Shown here: positions 39,066 to 49,012 of the stretch, one piece after another | Layout: each line of letters starts with the position of its first letter | How positions within the stretch are numbered: the stretch's first letter is position 1 | Assembly: GCF_016107705.1 (NCBI RefSeq) | Contig: NZ_JAEHGC010000003.1 | Coordinates: forward strand, 248,001-312,000 | Direction of reading: 5' to 3' | From: Neobacillus cucumis | GTDB lineage: Bacteria > Bacillota > Bacilli > Bacillales_B > DSM-18226 | DNA length: 64,000 nucleotides | The notes under the pieces: generated by a model | The model's database searches: none | What the model saw: only the letters and a program-made list of their open reading frames with translations | Told to the model about the DNA's origin: nothing | Made by a program: the position numbers and the translations under genes

Positions 39066-39823
39066 CGTACTGTCACTCCCTTTTCCCTTAAGTAGCCCTT
39101 CACTTCATGTACAGACGTTTCTTTATAGTGAAAAATTGATGCAGCAAGTGCCGCATCCGCTTTTGCTGTTAAAAATGCATCTTCAAAATGGGCTGCATTT
39201 CCAGCTCCGCCTGAAGCAATAACCGGGATCGATACAGCATCGCTCACAGCTTTTGTCAGTTCAAGGTCAAAGCCATTTTTCTCGCCATCGCTGTCCATAC
39301 TCGTTAATAAGATTTCTCCAGCACCAAGGGCAGCTGCTTCCTGTGCCCATTCTACTACTTTTTTATCTGTTGGTGTGCGGCCGCCATGGGTATAAACACG
39401 CCACGTCCCGATCTCTTCATCAAATTTTGCATCAATGGCAACAACGATACACTGAGATCCGAAAAAATTAGCGCCTTCTTCAATCAGCTTCGGATTTAAA
39501 ACGGCAGCTGTATTTAATGATACCTTGTCTGCGCCGGCCCGAAGAATTCGTTTCATATCCTCTAAAGCATTGATTCCCCCACCAACCGTAAAGGGGATCG
39601 CAAGCTCGGAGGCAACTGCTTTTACAACTTCAACCATCGTTTTTCTTCCTTCAACTGATGCGGAAATATCAAGAAATACAAGTTCATCAGCACCTTGTTC
39701 GTCATAAAATCTAGCTAGTTCCACAGGATCACCGGCATCGCGAAGCTCGACGAACTGGATTCCTTTTACAACCCGGCCTTCTTTTACGTCCAAACAAGGA
39801 ATTATTCGTTTTGTTAAGGCCAT
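39062..39823 (-). CDS. hisF: Imidazole glycerol phosphate synthase cyclase subunit HisF
   Basis: A 253-residue (beta/alpha)8 barrel. Catalytic Asp11 in [17 protein letters not shown] and Asp130 in [10 protein letters not shown]; phosphate-binding loops GGGINALED and [11 protein letters not shown]. It takes ammonia from HisH to form imidazole glycerol phosphate and AICAR. Overlaps hisA by 10 bp and hisI by 4 bp. Confidence 0.98.
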   Translation of the reverse strand: MALTKRIIPCLDVKEGRVVKGIQFVELRDAGDPVELARFYDEQGADELVFLDISASVEGRKTMVEVVKAVASELAIPFTVGGGINALEDMKRILRAGADKVSLNTAAVLNPKLIEEGANFFGSQCIVVAIDAKFDEEIGTWRVYTHGGRTPTDKKVVEWAQEAAALGAGEILLTSMDSDGEKNGFDLELTKAVSDAVSIPVIASGGAGNAAHFEDAFLTAKADAALAASIFHYKETSVHEVKGYLREKGVTVR

Positions 39824-40551
39824 ACTCTCACCTCGTCAAGTGCTTCCTTTAAAGTAAACCGTTTTTCATAGAGGGCCTTTCCAACAATCGCACCGCTTAC
39901 GCCCTGATAGGAAACCGATTTTAAGGCACTGAGATCAGCTAAACTGCTCACGCCTCCGGAAGCAATCACATTTTTGCCCGTCACTTTTGCAAGTTCGCAA
40001 ACCGCGGCAATATTTGGTCCGGCAAGCGTTCCATCTGTGGCGATATCTGTAAAAATGAACGTCTCGGCACCGGCTTCAGCAAACCGCTTGCCTAAATCAA
40101 CTGCCTTTACCTTTGATGTATCTAGCCAGCCATGTGTTGCCACAAAGCCATCCTTTGCATCTATGCCGATTACAATTTGCTCTCGGTATTTTTTTATCAT
40201 TTCAATTGCAAAATCAGGATTAGAAACGGCAATGCTTCCAATAATCACCCGATTTACCCCATTTTCTAAGTAGTGGGCGATATCTTCTTCAGAGCGAATG
40301 CCACCGCCGATCTGAATGTTCACCGACAATTGCTTTGCTGCCTCAATAACAAATTCGTCATTAACGCGTTTTCCATCCTTTGCCCCATCAAGGTCTACCA
40401 TGTGAATCCATTCTGCCCCATCTGCCGCAAATTGTTGTGCCATCGCAAAAGGGGAGTCCCCATAAATCGTTTCTTTTTCGTAATCTCCCTGAAGAAGGCG
40501 TACGCATTTTCCGCCCCGCATATCAATCGCAGGATAAATGGTGATACTCAT
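39814..40551 (-). CDS. hisA: ProFAR isomerase HisA
   Basis: A 245-residue half-barrel duplicated enzyme homologous to HisF. Catalytic Asp in [19 protein letters not shown]; second Asp in [16 protein letters not shown]; phosphate loops [10 protein letters not shown] and [11 protein letters not shown]. Step 4 of the histidine pathway. Overlaps hisH by 4 bp. Confidence 0.97.
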   Translation of the reverse strand: MSITIYPAIDMRGGKCVRLLQGDYEKETIYGDSPFAMAQQFAADGAEWIHMVDLDGAKDGKRVNDEFVIEAAKQLSVNIQIGGGIRSEEDIAHYLENGVNRVIIGSIAVSNPDFAIEMIKKYREQIVIGIDAKDGFVATHGWLDTSKVKAVDLGKRFAEAGAETFIFTDIATDGTLAGPNIAAVCELAKVTGKNVIASGGVSSLADLSALKSVSYQGVSGAIVGKALYEKRFTLKEALDEVRVWP

Positions 40552-41174
40552 CGCACACCCTCCTTTTTATCAACCAATTGTAAAAAATTATTTAAAAGTG
40601 CCATTCCAAGCTTACTGCTTTTTTCCGGATGAAACTGCATTCCAAAGATATTATCCCTGCCAACAACCGCAGATACTTCCTCATGGTAGTTTGCCTTCGC
40701 CAATAATACATCCGAGTCAGCTGCGTCCACATAATAGGAATGGACAAAATAAACATAATCCTCTTCAAGATTTTTTAAAAGTGGCGAAGCTTTTACAAAT
40801 TCAAGGCGGTTCCAGCCCATATGAGGAACTTTGTAAGTTTCATTTTCTGCTGTTTTCCCCGGGAACCTGCGTACTTTCCCAGGTAAAAGACCTAAGCCTT
40901 TCGTTGGCCCATTTTCTTCACTTTCTTCAAAAAGAAGCTGCATGCCAAGGCAGATGCCAAGAAGCGGTTTTCCTGTTGCGGCAAATTCCTTGATCGTTTC
41001 CACTGGCAAGAGCTCCATTGCGTCCCGGAATGCTCCGACGCCCGGAAGAATTAACGCATCTGCTGCGAGCAATTCACTTTTTTGGGCGGAAATAAAATAA
41101 TCTGCGCCTAAACGCTCAAGCGCCTTACTGACGCTAAAAAGATTGCCCATTCCGTAGTCGACAATGCCAATCAT
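40548..41174 (-). CDS. hisH: Imidazole glycerol phosphate synthase glutaminase subunit HisH
   Basis: A 208-residue class I glutamine amidotransferase. Nucleophile Cys in [18 protein letters not shown] (~81), catalytic His/Glu in [12 protein letters not shown] (~186-188), oxyanion strand [11 protein letters not shown]. Start ATG 41174 ([17 protein letters not shown]) matches HisH; an open frame continues upstream to 41336 but overlaps hisB and is not HisH-like. A two-unit 21-bp repeat lies just upstream. Confidence 0.96.
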   Translation of the reverse strand: MIGIVDYGMGNLFSVSKALERLGADYFISAQKSELLAADALILPGVGAFRDAMELLPVETIKEFAATGKPLLGICLGMQLLFEESEENGPTKGLGLLPGKVRRFPGKTAENETYKVPHMGWNRLEFVKASPLLKNLEEDYVYFVHSYYVDAADSDVLLAKANYHEEVSAVVGRDNIFGMQFHPEKSSKLGMALLNNFLQLVDKKEGVR

Positions 41175-41209
41175 TAAGTACACTCCCTTCGATGTTTGTT
41201 GCATTTGAT

Positions 41210-41243
41210 GATTCGCGGATAACCAGCGTAGATCCGCGGATAA
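41210..41243 (-). repeat. 21-bp-period repeat, two units, between hisB and hisH
   Basis: On the minus strand TTATCCGCGGATC (41243-41231) and TTATCCGCGAATC (41222-41210), start to start exactly 21 bp. Same family as the arrays at 41894-42008 and 55287-55390 but in opposite orientation. Confidence 0.7.
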
Positions 41244-41271
41244 AAACAAACTTAATGTAATTTTATACTTT

Positions 41272-41859
41272 TTATAACATCCCTTTTGTCGATGGAACCC
41301 CTTTGATACGTGGGTCAACCGTCGTCGCTTCATCAAGCGCCCTGCCCAATGCTTTAAAAACAGCTTCGATCATATGGTGTGTATTTTTTCCGTAATGTAC
41401 AATGACATGAAGGTTCATTCGCGCCTCAAGTGCCAGCTTCCATAAAAACTCATGGACGAGTTCGGTATCGAAAGTCCCTACCTTTTGACCTGGGAACTCC
41501 GCACGCATTTCAAGATGCGGGCGATTGCTAAGATCAACGACTACTTGAGCTAGTGCTTCGTCCATTGGGACAAATGCATTTCCATAGCGCTTGATTCCCC
41601 GCTTATCACCAAGTGCTTCCCGAAGTGCCTGTCCGAGACATATTCCGATGTCTTCTGTGGTATGGTGATCATCAACTTCGATATCGCCCTTTGCATCCAC
41701 CATAAGATTAAATTGCCCATGTTTTGTAAATAGGTCAAGCATATGTGTAAGGAATGGCACCCCTGTTTCAAGTTCTGAATGCCCTTCACCATCGATTGCT
41801 AAAGAAAGTTTAATTTGTGTTTCATTTGTTTTCCGTTCAATTTCTGCCACTCTTTCCAT
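41272..41859 (-). CDS. hisB: Imidazoleglycerol-phosphate dehydratase HisB
   Basis: A 195-residue enzyme with two homologous halves, each bearing metal-binding motifs ([56 protein letters not shown]). It dehydrates IGP to imidazole acetol phosphate. ATG 41859 ([16 protein letters not shown]) has GGAGG 8 nt upstream; the open frame to 41949 runs into the repeat array and is not coding in homologues. Monofunctional, as usual in Bacillus. Confidence 0.97.
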   Translation of the reverse strand: MERVAEIERKTNETQIKLSLAIDGEGHSELETGVPFLTHMLDLFTKHGQFNLMVDAKGDIEVDDHHTTEDIGICLGQALREALGDKRGIKRYGNAFVPMDEALAQVVVDLSNRPHLEMRAEFPGQKVGTFDTELVHEFLWKLALEARMNLHVIVHYGKNTHHMIEAVFKALGRALDEATTVDPRIKGVPSTKGML

Positions 41860-41893
41860 GAAGGGGCCTCCCACGTTGTTTTTTATTCTAAAT

Positions 41894-42008
41894 TTATTCG
41901 AGAATCCACTGCTTATTTGCGAACCAAAGGGACTTATTTGCGAATCCAAGACTTATATTTGCAGATTGCCTGGGTTTATTTGCGAATTTGCTATTTTTAT
42001 TTGCGAAT
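41894..42008 (+). repeat. Array of six ~21-bp-period repeats between hisD and hisB
   Basis: Units resembling TTATTTGCGAATCC start at 41894, 41913, 41934, 41953, 41976 and 41997 (steps 19-23, mean 21). The core TTATTTGCGAA is exact in four units; the first (TTATTCGAGAATCC) and fourth (TTATATTTGCAGATT) are degenerate. It fills the 169-bp gap 41860-42028. No ORF and no promoter recognised in it. Confidence 0.85.
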
Positions 42009-42028
42009 AGTAAAAAATTGCCCCAAAG

Positions 42029-43297
42029 TTAATTTTTCAGTCTCATTTCTACTGCCCTTGCATGTGCTTCTAGCCCTTCCATACGGGCAAACGCTGCAAT
42101 TTTCTCACCGTTATCCTTTAAAGCTTTTTCACTGTAAACAATGACACTAGATTTCTTTTGGAAATCATCCACATTTAACGGGCTGGAAAACCGTGCAGTT
42201 CCATTTGTCGGTAATACATGATTCGGACCGGCAAAATAATCGCCAACCGGCTCTGAACTGTATCGTCCGATAAAAATCGCCCCTGCGTGACGGATTTTTC
42301 CGAGTAGCTCCATTGCATTTTCCGTGATAATTTCTAAATGTTCCGGTGCTAGGACATTGATTGTCTCCACTGCCTGATCTAGATTTGCCGCCACATAAAT
42401 GACACCGTAATCTGCAATAGAACGTGCAGCAATTTCTTTTCGCGGCAGCAAAGCCAGCTGCTTTTCAACCTCCAAAGAAACCTCGTCTGCCAATCGTTGT
42501 GATGGTGTAACCAGAACACTGCAGGCACGTGGATCATGCTCTGCCTGTGATAATAAATCTGCTGCAATCTCTTCGGCCCTAGCTGTTTCATCCGCAAGAA
42601 CTGCAATCTCACTAGGTCCGGCTATCATGTCGATATCGACATCACCAAAAACTTCACGTTTTGCCAGAGCAACGAATATATTCCCCGGTCCGGTAATTTT
42701 ATCAACAGCCACAATTGAGGCTGTTCCATAAGCAAGTGCAGCAATCGCCTGTGCCCCGCCGACTTTATAGATTTCCTTCACGCCCGCTTCCTTTGCGGCA
42801 ACTAAAACGGCAGCAGGCAGCTTCCCTTCCTTGTCGGGCGGCGATACCATGACAATCCGTTTAACTCCTGCGACTTTAGCCGGAATCACATTCATCAGCA
42901 CCGAAGAAGGGTATGCGGCGGTTCCTCCCGGTACATAAACACCTACGGAATCCAGCGGTGTGATTTTTTGTCCCAAGATTGTTCCATTTTCTTCTGTTGT
43001 CATCCAAGAAGGACGCAGCTGTTTTTCATGAAAGAAGCGGATGTTTTCCGCTGCTTCCCGAACAATCGCAACAAAATCCTCATCCACCGTCTTATAGGCT
43101 TCCGCGATTTCCTCTTCTGTTACGGAAAAAGAAGCTAATTGGACACGGTCAAATTTTTCTGTATACTCCCTTAACGCTTCATCGCCGCGGGTGCGGATAT
43201 CGGAGAGAATATTTTTTACAATCGACAGCTGTTCCGACGTACCGGTTTCAATCGAACGTTTAATGGAAACCAAATCATCCACTTTTTGAATTTTCAT
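42029..43297 (-). CDS. hisD: Histidinol dehydrogenase
   Basis: A 422-residue Zn-dependent NAD oxidoreductase for the last two steps of histidine synthesis. Segments [61 protein letters not shown] (signature region), [14 protein letters not shown] and APEHLEII (catalytic Glu-His), then [18 protein letters not shown]. One-base overlap with hisG. Confidence 0.97.
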   Translation of the reverse strand: MKIQKVDDLVSIKRSIETGTSEQLSIVKNILSDIRTRGDEALREYTEKFDRVQLASFSVTEEEIAEAYKTVDEDFVAIVREAAENIRFFHEKQLRPSWMTTEENGTILGQKITPLDSVGVYVPGGTAAYPSSVLMNVIPAKVAGVKRIVMVSPPDKEGKLPAAVLVAAKEAGVKEIYKVGGAQAIAALAYGTASIVAVDKITGPGNIFVALAKREVFGDVDIDMIAGPSEIAVLADETARAEEIAADLLSQAEHDPRACSVLVTPSQRLADEVSLEVEKQLALLPRKEIAARSIADYGVIYVAANLDQAVETINVLAPEHLEIITENAMELLGKIRHAGAIFIGRYSSEPVGDYFAGPNHVLPTNGTARFSSPLNVDDFQKKSSVIVYSEKALKDNGEKIAAFARMEGLEAHARAVEMRLKN

Positions 43298-43938
43298 TAT
43301 ACATCCACCTCCGCTGAAACCACTTCATTAAGTCTCGATACGAGTTCATTTATTTTTACATCCTTAATTCGATAACTAACAGGATTGACGATGACCCGTG
43401 AAGTCACATCGACAATTCGTTCATATTCCACAAGTCCGTTTTCTTTTAATGTCCGCCCCGAAGAAACAATATCCACAATCCGGTCTGATAAGCCGATAAT
43501 CGGAGCAAGTTCAATCGATCCATTTAAACGAATAATTTCCACTTGCTCGCCCTGCTCGCGGAAAAAGGCGGCGGCTACTTTTGGATATTTCGTAGCCACT
43601 TTTGGGGCTACATCGTTCATTTTCGTGTTTGGGAGACCGGCTACTGCCAAATAACAGCTGCTGATTTTTAAATCAAGTAGTTCATAAACATCCCGATCTT
43701 CTTCAAGCATAACATCCTTCCCAGCAATACCAACATCGGCAACCCCATGTTCCACATAGGTAGGGACATCCATTGGTTTTGCTAAAATAAACCGCAGGCC
43801 CTCTTCCTCAATATCGATTATCAGTTTGCGGGAATCGTCAAATTCCGGTGGCAGCTTATAACCTGCTTTCCTAAGTAAAACAACCGCCTCTTCAAAAATC
43901 CGTCCTTTTGGCATTGCAATCGTTAGTAAATCACTCAT
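43297..43938 (-). CDS. hisG: ATP phosphoribosyltransferase, short form HisG(S)
   Basis: A 213-residue catalytic subunit of the first enzyme of the pathway. Contains [38 protein letters not shown] and the PRPP/ATP region [18 protein letters not shown]. It lacks the C-terminal regulatory domain of the long form and so needs HisZ, encoded directly upstream and overlapping by 8 bp. Confidence 0.97.
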   Translation of the reverse strand: MSDLLTIAMPKGRIFEEAVVLLRKAGYKLPPEFDDSRKLIIDIEEEGLRFILAKPMDVPTYVEHGVADVGIAGKDVMLEEDRDVYELLDLKISSCYLAVAGLPNTKMNDVAPKVATKYPKVAAAFFREQGEQVEIIRLNGSIELAPIIGLSDRIVDIVSSGRTLKENGLVEYERIVDVTSRVIVNPVSYRIKDVKINELVSRLNEVVSAEVDV

Positions 43939-45115
43939 CTGCAGGCTCCTTTCCTGCTTTTCCGATTAAATAAATGGTATTAGAAAATTTCTTTGAAAAA
44001 GCATCAAGATTTTTAACGCCAGAAATATCCTGGAGCACGACACGCTCTCCCTGTCCCTGCATTTTTTGGGCTAACTTAATGCCCTCCTTCCGCCGTTCCT
44101 GACTGAAGAAAATGCATTGTAGTTCATTTGGGGTTTCAAATTCACCCATTGCTTCCAATATCCGGTCGAGTTGAAGTGCAAAACCAGTCGCACTTGCTTT
44201 TTTACCAAACTTCTCAATTAAACTATATCGTCCGCCATTTCCTATTGGAAAACCAACATTACCTGCATAGGCTTCAAAGAAAATCCCGGAATAATAACTC
44301 ATATGGCTGACAAGGGTCAAATCAAACCTTACTTGATCCTGTACACCGTAGTCACGGAGGACCTCCCATAATTCTTTGAGCTGAAGGATGGCATTCTTCC
44401 CTTGTTCGTTTTCGATTAAATCGAGCGCCATGCCGATTACTTCTTCCCCGCCGCGTAATTCGAGGAATTGCAGAAGCCTTTGTTTATCAATTGAGGACAA
44501 CGAAAGCGAAGAAATATGCTCGCGATACCCTACATAATTTTTTTCAAATAAAAATTTCCTTAATGAATCTGCCCGTTCCTCTGTACCTAATATTTGTAAA
44601 AATAATTCCTCGGTGAAGGACGCATGGCCAATCGATACTTGAAACTTCTCCAAACCGGATTGTTTTAAAGAGGAGGCCAGAAGAGAAATCACTTCACCAT
44701 CACACGAGATGGTCTCATCATTGATAAACTCGACGCCAATTTGTTCAAATTCAGCTGGCCGTCCTCCTTCGCGCCGTTGAGCTCGATAAACATTGGCAGT
44801 ATAGGCTAACCTTAATGGCAGGTCATCCTGCAATAGCTTCGAGGCAGCGACACGCGCAATCGGTGCGGTCATCTCTGGCCTTAATACAAGCGTATGCCCT
44901 TCTTTATCCAGTAATTTAAAAAGCTGACGATCAGGAATGGCGGATGCCGCTCCAACCGTTTCATAGTATTCAAGAGTTGGGGTCTCCATAAATTGATAGC
45001 CCCAATACTTAATTGTCTCAGCTAACAAAGATTGAACATGATGTTTCTTTTCAAATAACTCCGGGAGAGTATCTCTCATGCCCAAAGGCTTTTCAAACAT
45101 AAACAAACGGCTCAT
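43931..45115 (-). CDS. hisZ: ATP phosphoribosyltransferase regulatory subunit HisZ
   Basis: A 394-residue class II aminoacyl-tRNA synthetase-like protein. Motif 1 and 2 regions resemble HisRS ([71 protein letters not shown]), but it lacks an anticodon-binding domain. It activates the short HisG and senses histidine. ATG 45115 has AAGGA 8 nt upstream; ATG 45124 is also in frame. First gene of the operon. Confidence 0.95.
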   Translation of the reverse strand: MSRLFMFEKPLGMRDTLPELFEKKHHVQSLLAETIKYWGYQFMETPTLEYYETVGAASAIPDRQLFKLLDKEGHTLVLRPEMTAPIARVAASKLLQDDLPLRLAYTANVYRAQRREGGRPAEFEQIGVEFINDETISCDGEVISLLASSLKQSGLEKFQVSIGHASFTEELFLQILGTEERADSLRKFLFEKNYVGYREHISSLSLSSIDKQRLLQFLELRGGEEVIGMALDLIENEQGKNAILQLKELWEVLRDYGVQDQVRFDLTLVSHMSYYSGIFFEAYAGNVGFPIGNGGRYSLIEKFGKKASATGFALQLDRILEAMGEFETPNELQCIFFSQERRKEGIKLAQKMQGQGERVVLQDISGVKNLDAFSKKFSNTIYLIGKAGKEPADE

Positions 45116-45178
45116 TACTATCATCCTTTTTATGGTAATCCTTTAGTCTGCTAATATGGTAGTAAAGTAAAGTAAAGT

Positions 45179-45214
45179 TACTAGTAGTTTACCCCTAGCT
45201 TAGCGGTTCGTCAA
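45179..45214 (-). promoter_or_regulatory. his operon promoter with TACTAGTA palindrome
   Basis: Minus strand TTGACG (45209-45214), 17-bp spacer, TAAACT (45186-45191). The palindrome TACTAGTA (45179-45186) begins right at the -10 and is followed by three TTTAC repeats (about 45164-45178). A repressor site is likely by position; no T-box or attenuator is seen in the 60-nt leader. Confidence 0.6.
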
Positions 45215-45249
45215 CGAAAAAATCTTATGAATAGTCTGTACTATAGAAA

Positions 45250-45275
45250 AGAGCCTAGTCTAAAAACCGGGCTCT
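45250..45275 (-). terminator. Terminator of the lgt-ppaX-yvoF genes
   Basis: 6-bp stem AGAGCC/GGCTCT with a 14-nt loop followed on the minus strand by TTTCTATAG, 14 bp past the yvoF stop. Confidence 0.65.
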
Positions 45276-45289
45276 ATCTTAAAACTTAT

Positions 45290-45826
45290 TTATTTTTGAT
45301 AAATTGGGTCATCTGCCCATCTTTTTTCAAGTTCTTCCTTTGTGTAGATGACGCGCATGGGGTTTCCGCCAACAAAGCTTCCAGGAGGTACATTTTTATG
45401 TACAAGGGTTCCGGCTGAAACGATAGCCCCATCTCCAATTGTGACGCCGGGGAGAATCGTCGAATTCGCGCCAATCATGACTTCACTGCCAATGTCGACT
45501 GGGCCAAGCCGATACTCTTTGATTAAATATTCATGGGCCAGGATGGTGGTATTGTAACCAATCACCGTATTGCGGCCGACGCTGATCTTTTCCGGGAACA
45601 TAACATCAAGCATCACCATTAAGGCAAAGGAGGTTTGCTCCCCCACCTTTACCCGAAGAAAGGTACGGTACAGCCAATTTTTCATTCCGAGAAACGGCGT
45701 ATAACGGGCCAGCTGAATGACAATAAAATTTTTGACCACCTTCCAAAATGGCACGGTCTTATAAACATGCCATAGGGAATTCGCCCCTTCAACCGGATAG
45801 CGGGTTGTATTTCTCATCCTTCTCAC
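45290..45826 (-). CDS. yvoF: LbH-fold acyltransferase YvoF-like
   Basis: A 178-residue left-handed beta-helix acetyltransferase. Hexapeptide repeats are visible at ~75-165 ([73 protein letters not shown]), with the catalytic-type His in LAHEY. It starts 4 bp inside the ppaX stop (coupled). Acceptor unknown; in Bacillus it always travels with ppaX-lgt-hprK. Confidence 0.88.
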   Translation of the reverse strand: MRRMRNTTRYPVEGANSLWHVYKTVPFWKVVKNFIVIQLARYTPFLGMKNWLYRTFLRVKVGEQTSFALMVMLDVMFPEKISVGRNTVIGYNTTILAHEYLIKEYRLGPVDIGSEVMIGANSTILPGVTIGDGAIVSAGTLVHKNVPPGSFVGGNPMRVIYTKEELEKRWADDPIYQK

Positions 45827-46467
45827 TCTCCGAGAATGGTTAATAAGTCTGCCATGTTCTCTAGCATGTAATCTGGTTCATATTTAGCAAGATAGTCTCG
45901 GCCTTTAATGGTCCAAGCGACTCCTGCTGTTTTTGTTCCGGCATTTTTCCCAGCCAAAATATCATGGAAATTATCTCCGACCATGATGGTTTCCTCAGGT
46001 TGAGAATTTAATTGCACCAACGCTTTAAGAATCGGTTCCGGATCTGGTTTCACTTTTGTCACATGATCCATCGCAACTACAACATCAAAATATTGCTCCA
46101 GCTTCATTAAGCGAAGACCCTTTAAACTCGTATCATGACGCTTGGTTGTGACAACTCCAAGCTTATAGCCTTTTTCCTTCAAAGTACCGATGGTTTCCAG
46201 CACATTAGGAAATTCCTTCACAAGCAAATCATGGTTGGCAAGATTATAGGTCCGATATTCCAAAATCATTTCCTCAACCCGGTCTGGGTCAACGGTTGAA
46301 AATGCCTCATGAAGGGTAGGACCCATGAATGGAAGGACGTCTTCTCGTTTATATTTGTTTGGATAATATTTTTCAAGTGTGTGTAAATAAGTCGCAATGA
46401 TTAATTCATTCGTATCGATTAATGTCCCATCTAAATCAAATAGAAGGGTGGTAATGTTGCTCATCAT
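45823..46467 (-). CDS. ppaX: Pyrophosphatase PpaX (HAD family)
   Basis: A 214-residue HAD-superfamily hydrolase. Motif [15 protein letters not shown] (~8-21), motif [14 protein letters not shown], motif [16 protein letters not shown], motif [23 protein letters not shown]. PpaX hydrolyses the pyrophosphate released by HprK-dependent dephosphorylation of P-Ser-HPr/Crh, which explains its linkage to hprK. Two adjacent ATGs (46467 and 46464) are both possible. Confidence 0.92.
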   Translation of the reverse strand: MMSNITTLLFDLDGTLIDTNELIIATYLHTLEKYYPNKYKREDVLPFMGPTLHEAFSTVDPDRVEEMILEYRTYNLANHDLLVKEFPNVLETIGTLKEKGYKLGVVTTKRHDTSLKGLRLMKLEQYFDVVVAMDHVTKVKPDPEPILKALVQLNSQPEETIMVGDNFHDILAGKNAGTKTAGVAWTIKGRDYLAKYEPDYMLENMADLLTILGE

Positions 46468-46486
46468 GGTAGCTTCTTACACCGCC

Positions 46487-47308
46487 TTATGAAATGGATT
46501 GATCTAAATAACGCTCTTCTGACAGATGCTTTTTTCGTCGAATCAACAGGATTGCCAACGCACCAATGACCAGGACAATGGAAATCATTTGCGCCATTCT
46601 GAGGGTACTCGTCAGCATAAGGCTGTCAGTCCTCATTCCCTCAACGAAGAAACGACCGACGGAATACCAGATAACATAGGAAAGGAATAACTCCCCACGG
46701 CGCAGATTAACACGGCGAAGCAGCATTAATAAGATAAAGCCAATAAAGTCCCAGACAGATTCATATAAAAATGTCGGATGATAATAAGTTCCATTAATAT
46801 ACATTTGATTGATAATGAAGTTTGGTAAATGTAAATTTTCTAGGAAGCTTCTTGTAACTTCCCCACCATGAGCTTCCTGGTTCATAAAATTCCCCCATCG
46901 GCCGATGGCTTGACCAAGGATGAGGCTTGGAGCAGCAATGTCGGTAATTTTCCAGAAGGAAATTCCCCGTTTTTTCGCAAAAACATAGGTGGTAATCACG
47001 GAGCCGATGAGGGCACCATGGATGGCAATCCCGCCATTCCATATGGCTGGAATCTCAGTTGGATGCTGGGCATAATACTTCCATTCAAAAATCACATAAT
47101 AAATCCGCGCTGAAATAATCGCAATCGGGATCGCCCAGAGCATTAAGTCTGCAAAGGTATCCTTTGGCAGGCCGCGGCGATTCCCCTCCCTGATGGCAAG
47201 GAACAAAGCAAGCGCTAACCCTGAACCAATAATAATTCCATACCAATGCACTTGAATAGGTCCAAGTGTAAAGGCAATGGGATTAAGCGGCTGAATATTT
47301 TCTTTCAT
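46487..47308 (-). CDS. lgt: Prolipoprotein diacylglyceryl transferase
   Basis: A 273-residue membrane enzyme that attaches diacylglycerol to the lipobox cysteine. Seven TM segments. Signature [14 protein letters not shown] (~137-150), the essential HYG-like motif as [13 protein letters not shown], and [12 protein letters not shown] are present. One substrate in this window is the lipoprotein at 58823-59887. It lies 21 bp downstream of hprK. Confidence 0.97.
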   Translation of the reverse strand: MKENIQPLNPIAFTLGPIQVHWYGIIIGSGLALALFLAIREGNRRGLPKDTFADLMLWAIPIAIISARIYYVIFEWKYYAQHPTEIPAIWNGGIAIHGALIGSVITTYVFAKKRGISFWKITDIAAPSLILGQAIGRWGNFMNQEAHGGEVTRSFLENLHLPNFIINQMYINGTYYHPTFLYESVWDFIGFILLMLLRRVNLRRGELFLSYVIWYSVGRFFVEGMRTDSLMLTSTLRMAQMISIVLVIGALAILLIRRKKHLSEERYLDQSIS

Positions 47309-47329
47309 GTTCTAGTCTCCTTATTTCAC

Positions 47330-48265
47330 TTAAATGTCTTCATGTTCCCCTTCTTCAATGACCTCGGAGAGACGCTCAGTAAATTGCTGGGCGGCATTTA
47401 CACCCATCCGTTTAAGCCGGAAGTTCATCGCAGCAACTTCAATTATTACGGCAATGTTTCGTCCGGGGCGAACAGGAATAGTCAGTTTGGTGACATCCGT
47501 ATCAATGATTTTCATTTTTTCTTCATCTAAACCTAGGCGGTCATACTGTTTTTGAGAATCCCAATTTTCGAGACTAATGACGAGTGAAATCTTTTTGTTA
47601 CTGCGGACAGCTCCCGCACCAAATAACGTCATAACATTGATGATTCCGAGCCCGCGGATTTCTAATAAATGCTCGATTAATTCTGGAGAAGTTCCAACAA
47701 GGGTATCTTGATCCTCTTGGCGGATTTCAACACAATCATCTGCCACTAAGCGGTGTCCGCGTTTCACCAATTCCAAAGCAGTTTCACTTTTACCAACGCC
47801 ACTTTTACCAGTAATTAACACCCCGACGCCGTAAATATCGACTAATACACCGTGAACAGCGGTCGTTGGTGCAAGTTTACTTTCTAAAAAATTGGTTAAC
47901 CGGCTGGAGAAACGAGTTGTTTTCATACCACTGCGGAGGACAGGAACAGATTCGCGTTCGGAGGCTTCAATCAGTTCTTGAGGAACCTCTAATCCACGTG
48001 TGACAATGATTGCCGGAGTAATATCGGTGCATAGCTGTTCCATTCGGGACATGCGTTCACTGGGTGTGAGTTCCTCAAAAAAGGAAAGCTCTGTTTTTCC
48101 TAACAGTTGGATTCGCTCTGCAGGATAAAACTCAAAGTATCCAGCCATTTCAATTCCAGGGCGGGAAATATCACTTGTGGTAATCGGGCGGTTAATTCCT
48201 TCTTCACCACTCATAAGTTCTAGATGAAATTTTTCTAAAATTTCCTTCGTGCGTACCTTTACCAA
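47330..48265 (-). CDS. hprK: HPr kinase/phosphorylase
   Basis: A 311-residue bifunctional enzyme that phosphorylates Ser46 of HPr and Crh and reverses it with phosphate. N-terminal domain ~1-130; P-loop [20 protein letters not shown] (~150); signature [24 protein letters not shown] (~204-227); C-terminal helices carry [28 protein letters not shown]. The start is TTG 48265 ([13 protein letters not shown]), with AGGAGG 7 nt upstream, matching B. subtilis; the frame continues upstream to 48295 without support. Upstream on the minus strand TTGGTT-n16-TAAAAT (around 48370-48400) is a weak promoter candidate. Confidence 0.96.
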   Translation of the reverse strand: MVKVRTKEILEKFHLELMSGEEGINRPITTSDISRPGIEMAGYFEFYPAERIQLLGKTELSFFEELTPSERMSRMEQLCTDITPAIIVTRGLEVPQELIEASERESVPVLRSGMKTTRFSSRLTNFLESKLAPTTAVHGVLVDIYGVGVLITGKSGVGKSETALELVKRGHRLVADDCVEIRQEDQDTLVGTSPELIEHLLEIRGLGIINVMTLFGAGAVRSNKKISLVISLENWDSQKQYDRLGLDEEKMKIIDTDVTKLTIPVRPGRNIAVIIEVAAMNFRLKRMGVNAAQQFTERLSEVIEEGEHEDI

Positions 48266-48492
48266 GTAGGTTCCTCCTTTTTTAGAAAAGCGCAAACTTC
48301 TAATGATGTTGATGATTTGGTTATAAGTGCTGATGCTAGTGGTATTAATTAAAATAAGTTTCCTCTTATTTTAGCATTTTTTAAACAAGAACCAAATAAT
48401 TTAGACAACTTCTCTGAAATGACGCCATAGAAGAAAAAAACTAATAGATGCAACTCTATTAAATATCCCATGACCTTGTCCATTTACAAGCA

Positions 48493-48529
48493 AAAAAATA
48501 GCGCAGAGTCGCCTCCCGCGCTATTTTTT
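48493..48529. terminator. Bidirectional terminator between yvlD and hprK
   Basis: 12-bp stem AAAAAATAGCGC/GCGCTATTTTTT with a 13-nt loop, T-rich on both strands. Serves the yvlB-yvlD operon on the minus strand. The 334-bp gap 48266-48599 also holds a short MITE-like remnant. Confidence 0.88.
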
Positions 48530-48547
48530 CATTTGGGTGTTAAAAAA

Positions 48548-48590
48548 CAATGTTGATTATTGAACAACGTTGAACCTAAGTTTAACAGCC
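48548..48590. repeat. MITE-like repeat, minimal remnant
   Basis: Reads on the minus strand as CTGTTAAACTTAGG, then AATCAACATTG at the end. These are the left and right ends of the 158-bp element at 25164-25321 with the whole core lost and an ACGTTGTTCAAT join. Confidence 0.6.
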
Positions 48591-48599
48591 TTTTTCATT

Positions 48600-48959
48600 T
48601 TAATGTTTTTTAGAAGGTTCCAGAATGGTTTTTTGAATAATCAGGTTAACAATTGCCATGATAACGGCAGCAAACAAAGCCATTCCAAAGCCGGATATCT
48701 CAAAGGCCGGTCCCATAATGGCATCGGTAATCTCAAGAGTAAGCGCATTAATTACAAATAAAAATAAGCCAAGTGTTAAAATGGTTGCCGGCAGGGTTAA
48801 CAGGATTAACAGTGGGCGGACCAAAATATTTAGTATGGAGAGCAGAAAACTTGCTTGAAGGGCAGCTGTAAAACCTGTCAGTTGGATACTTTCGCGAAAA
48901 TATCCGGCAAGCGCCATAAATAAAATAGCATTAATCAAGACTCCTATCAGCCATCTCAT
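48600..48959 (-). CDS. yvlD: Phage-holin-family membrane protein YvlD
   Basis: A 119-residue protein with four TM helices (MRWLIGVLINAILFMALAG..., LLSILNVLVRPLLILLTLPATILTLGLFLFVINALTLEI), the YvlD/holin-4 family pattern. Last gene of a yvlB-yvlD operon. In B. subtilis yvlABCD is induced by envelope stress under the sigma-W regulon; yvlC (PspC) is missing here. Translation appears coupled to a 14-codon ORF upstream. The function is not established. Confidence 0.88.
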   Translation of the reverse strand: MRWLIGVLINAILFMALAGYFRESIQLTGFTAALQASFLLSILNILVRPLLILLTLPATILTLGLFLFVINALTLEITDAIMGPAFEISGFGMALFAAVIMAIVNLIIQKTILEPSKKH

Positions 48960-49000
48960 CTTCTTGCATCCTGCTCATTTGGTAATAATGTTTCTTTCAT
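48956..49000 (-). CDS. 14-codon leader ORF coupled to yvlD
   Basis: Encodes MKETLLPNEQDARR. It has a very good ribosome binding site (GGTGGGAG, 5-nt spacing), and its TGA overlaps the yvlD ATG (ATGA). It occupies the position of yvlC in B. subtilis, so it is either a coupling leader or the stump of a lost gene. No protein evidence. Confidence 0.35.
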   Translation of the reverse strand: MKETLLPNEQDARR

Positions 49001-49012
49001 GTAAACTCCCAC

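Noticed and set aside
41860..41949. N-terminal extension of HisB up to 41949
   Set aside because: It runs into the repeat array, lacks a ribosome binding site and is not HisB-like; ATG 41859 has a good site.
41894..42008. CRISPR array
   Set aside because: Conserved cores are only 12-14 bp with 5-9 bp between them, period ~21 bp, and no cas genes occur in the window.
45116..45289. T-box riboswitch upstream of hisZ
   Set aside because: The leader is only about 60 nt and lacks the T-box sequence and a specifier loop.
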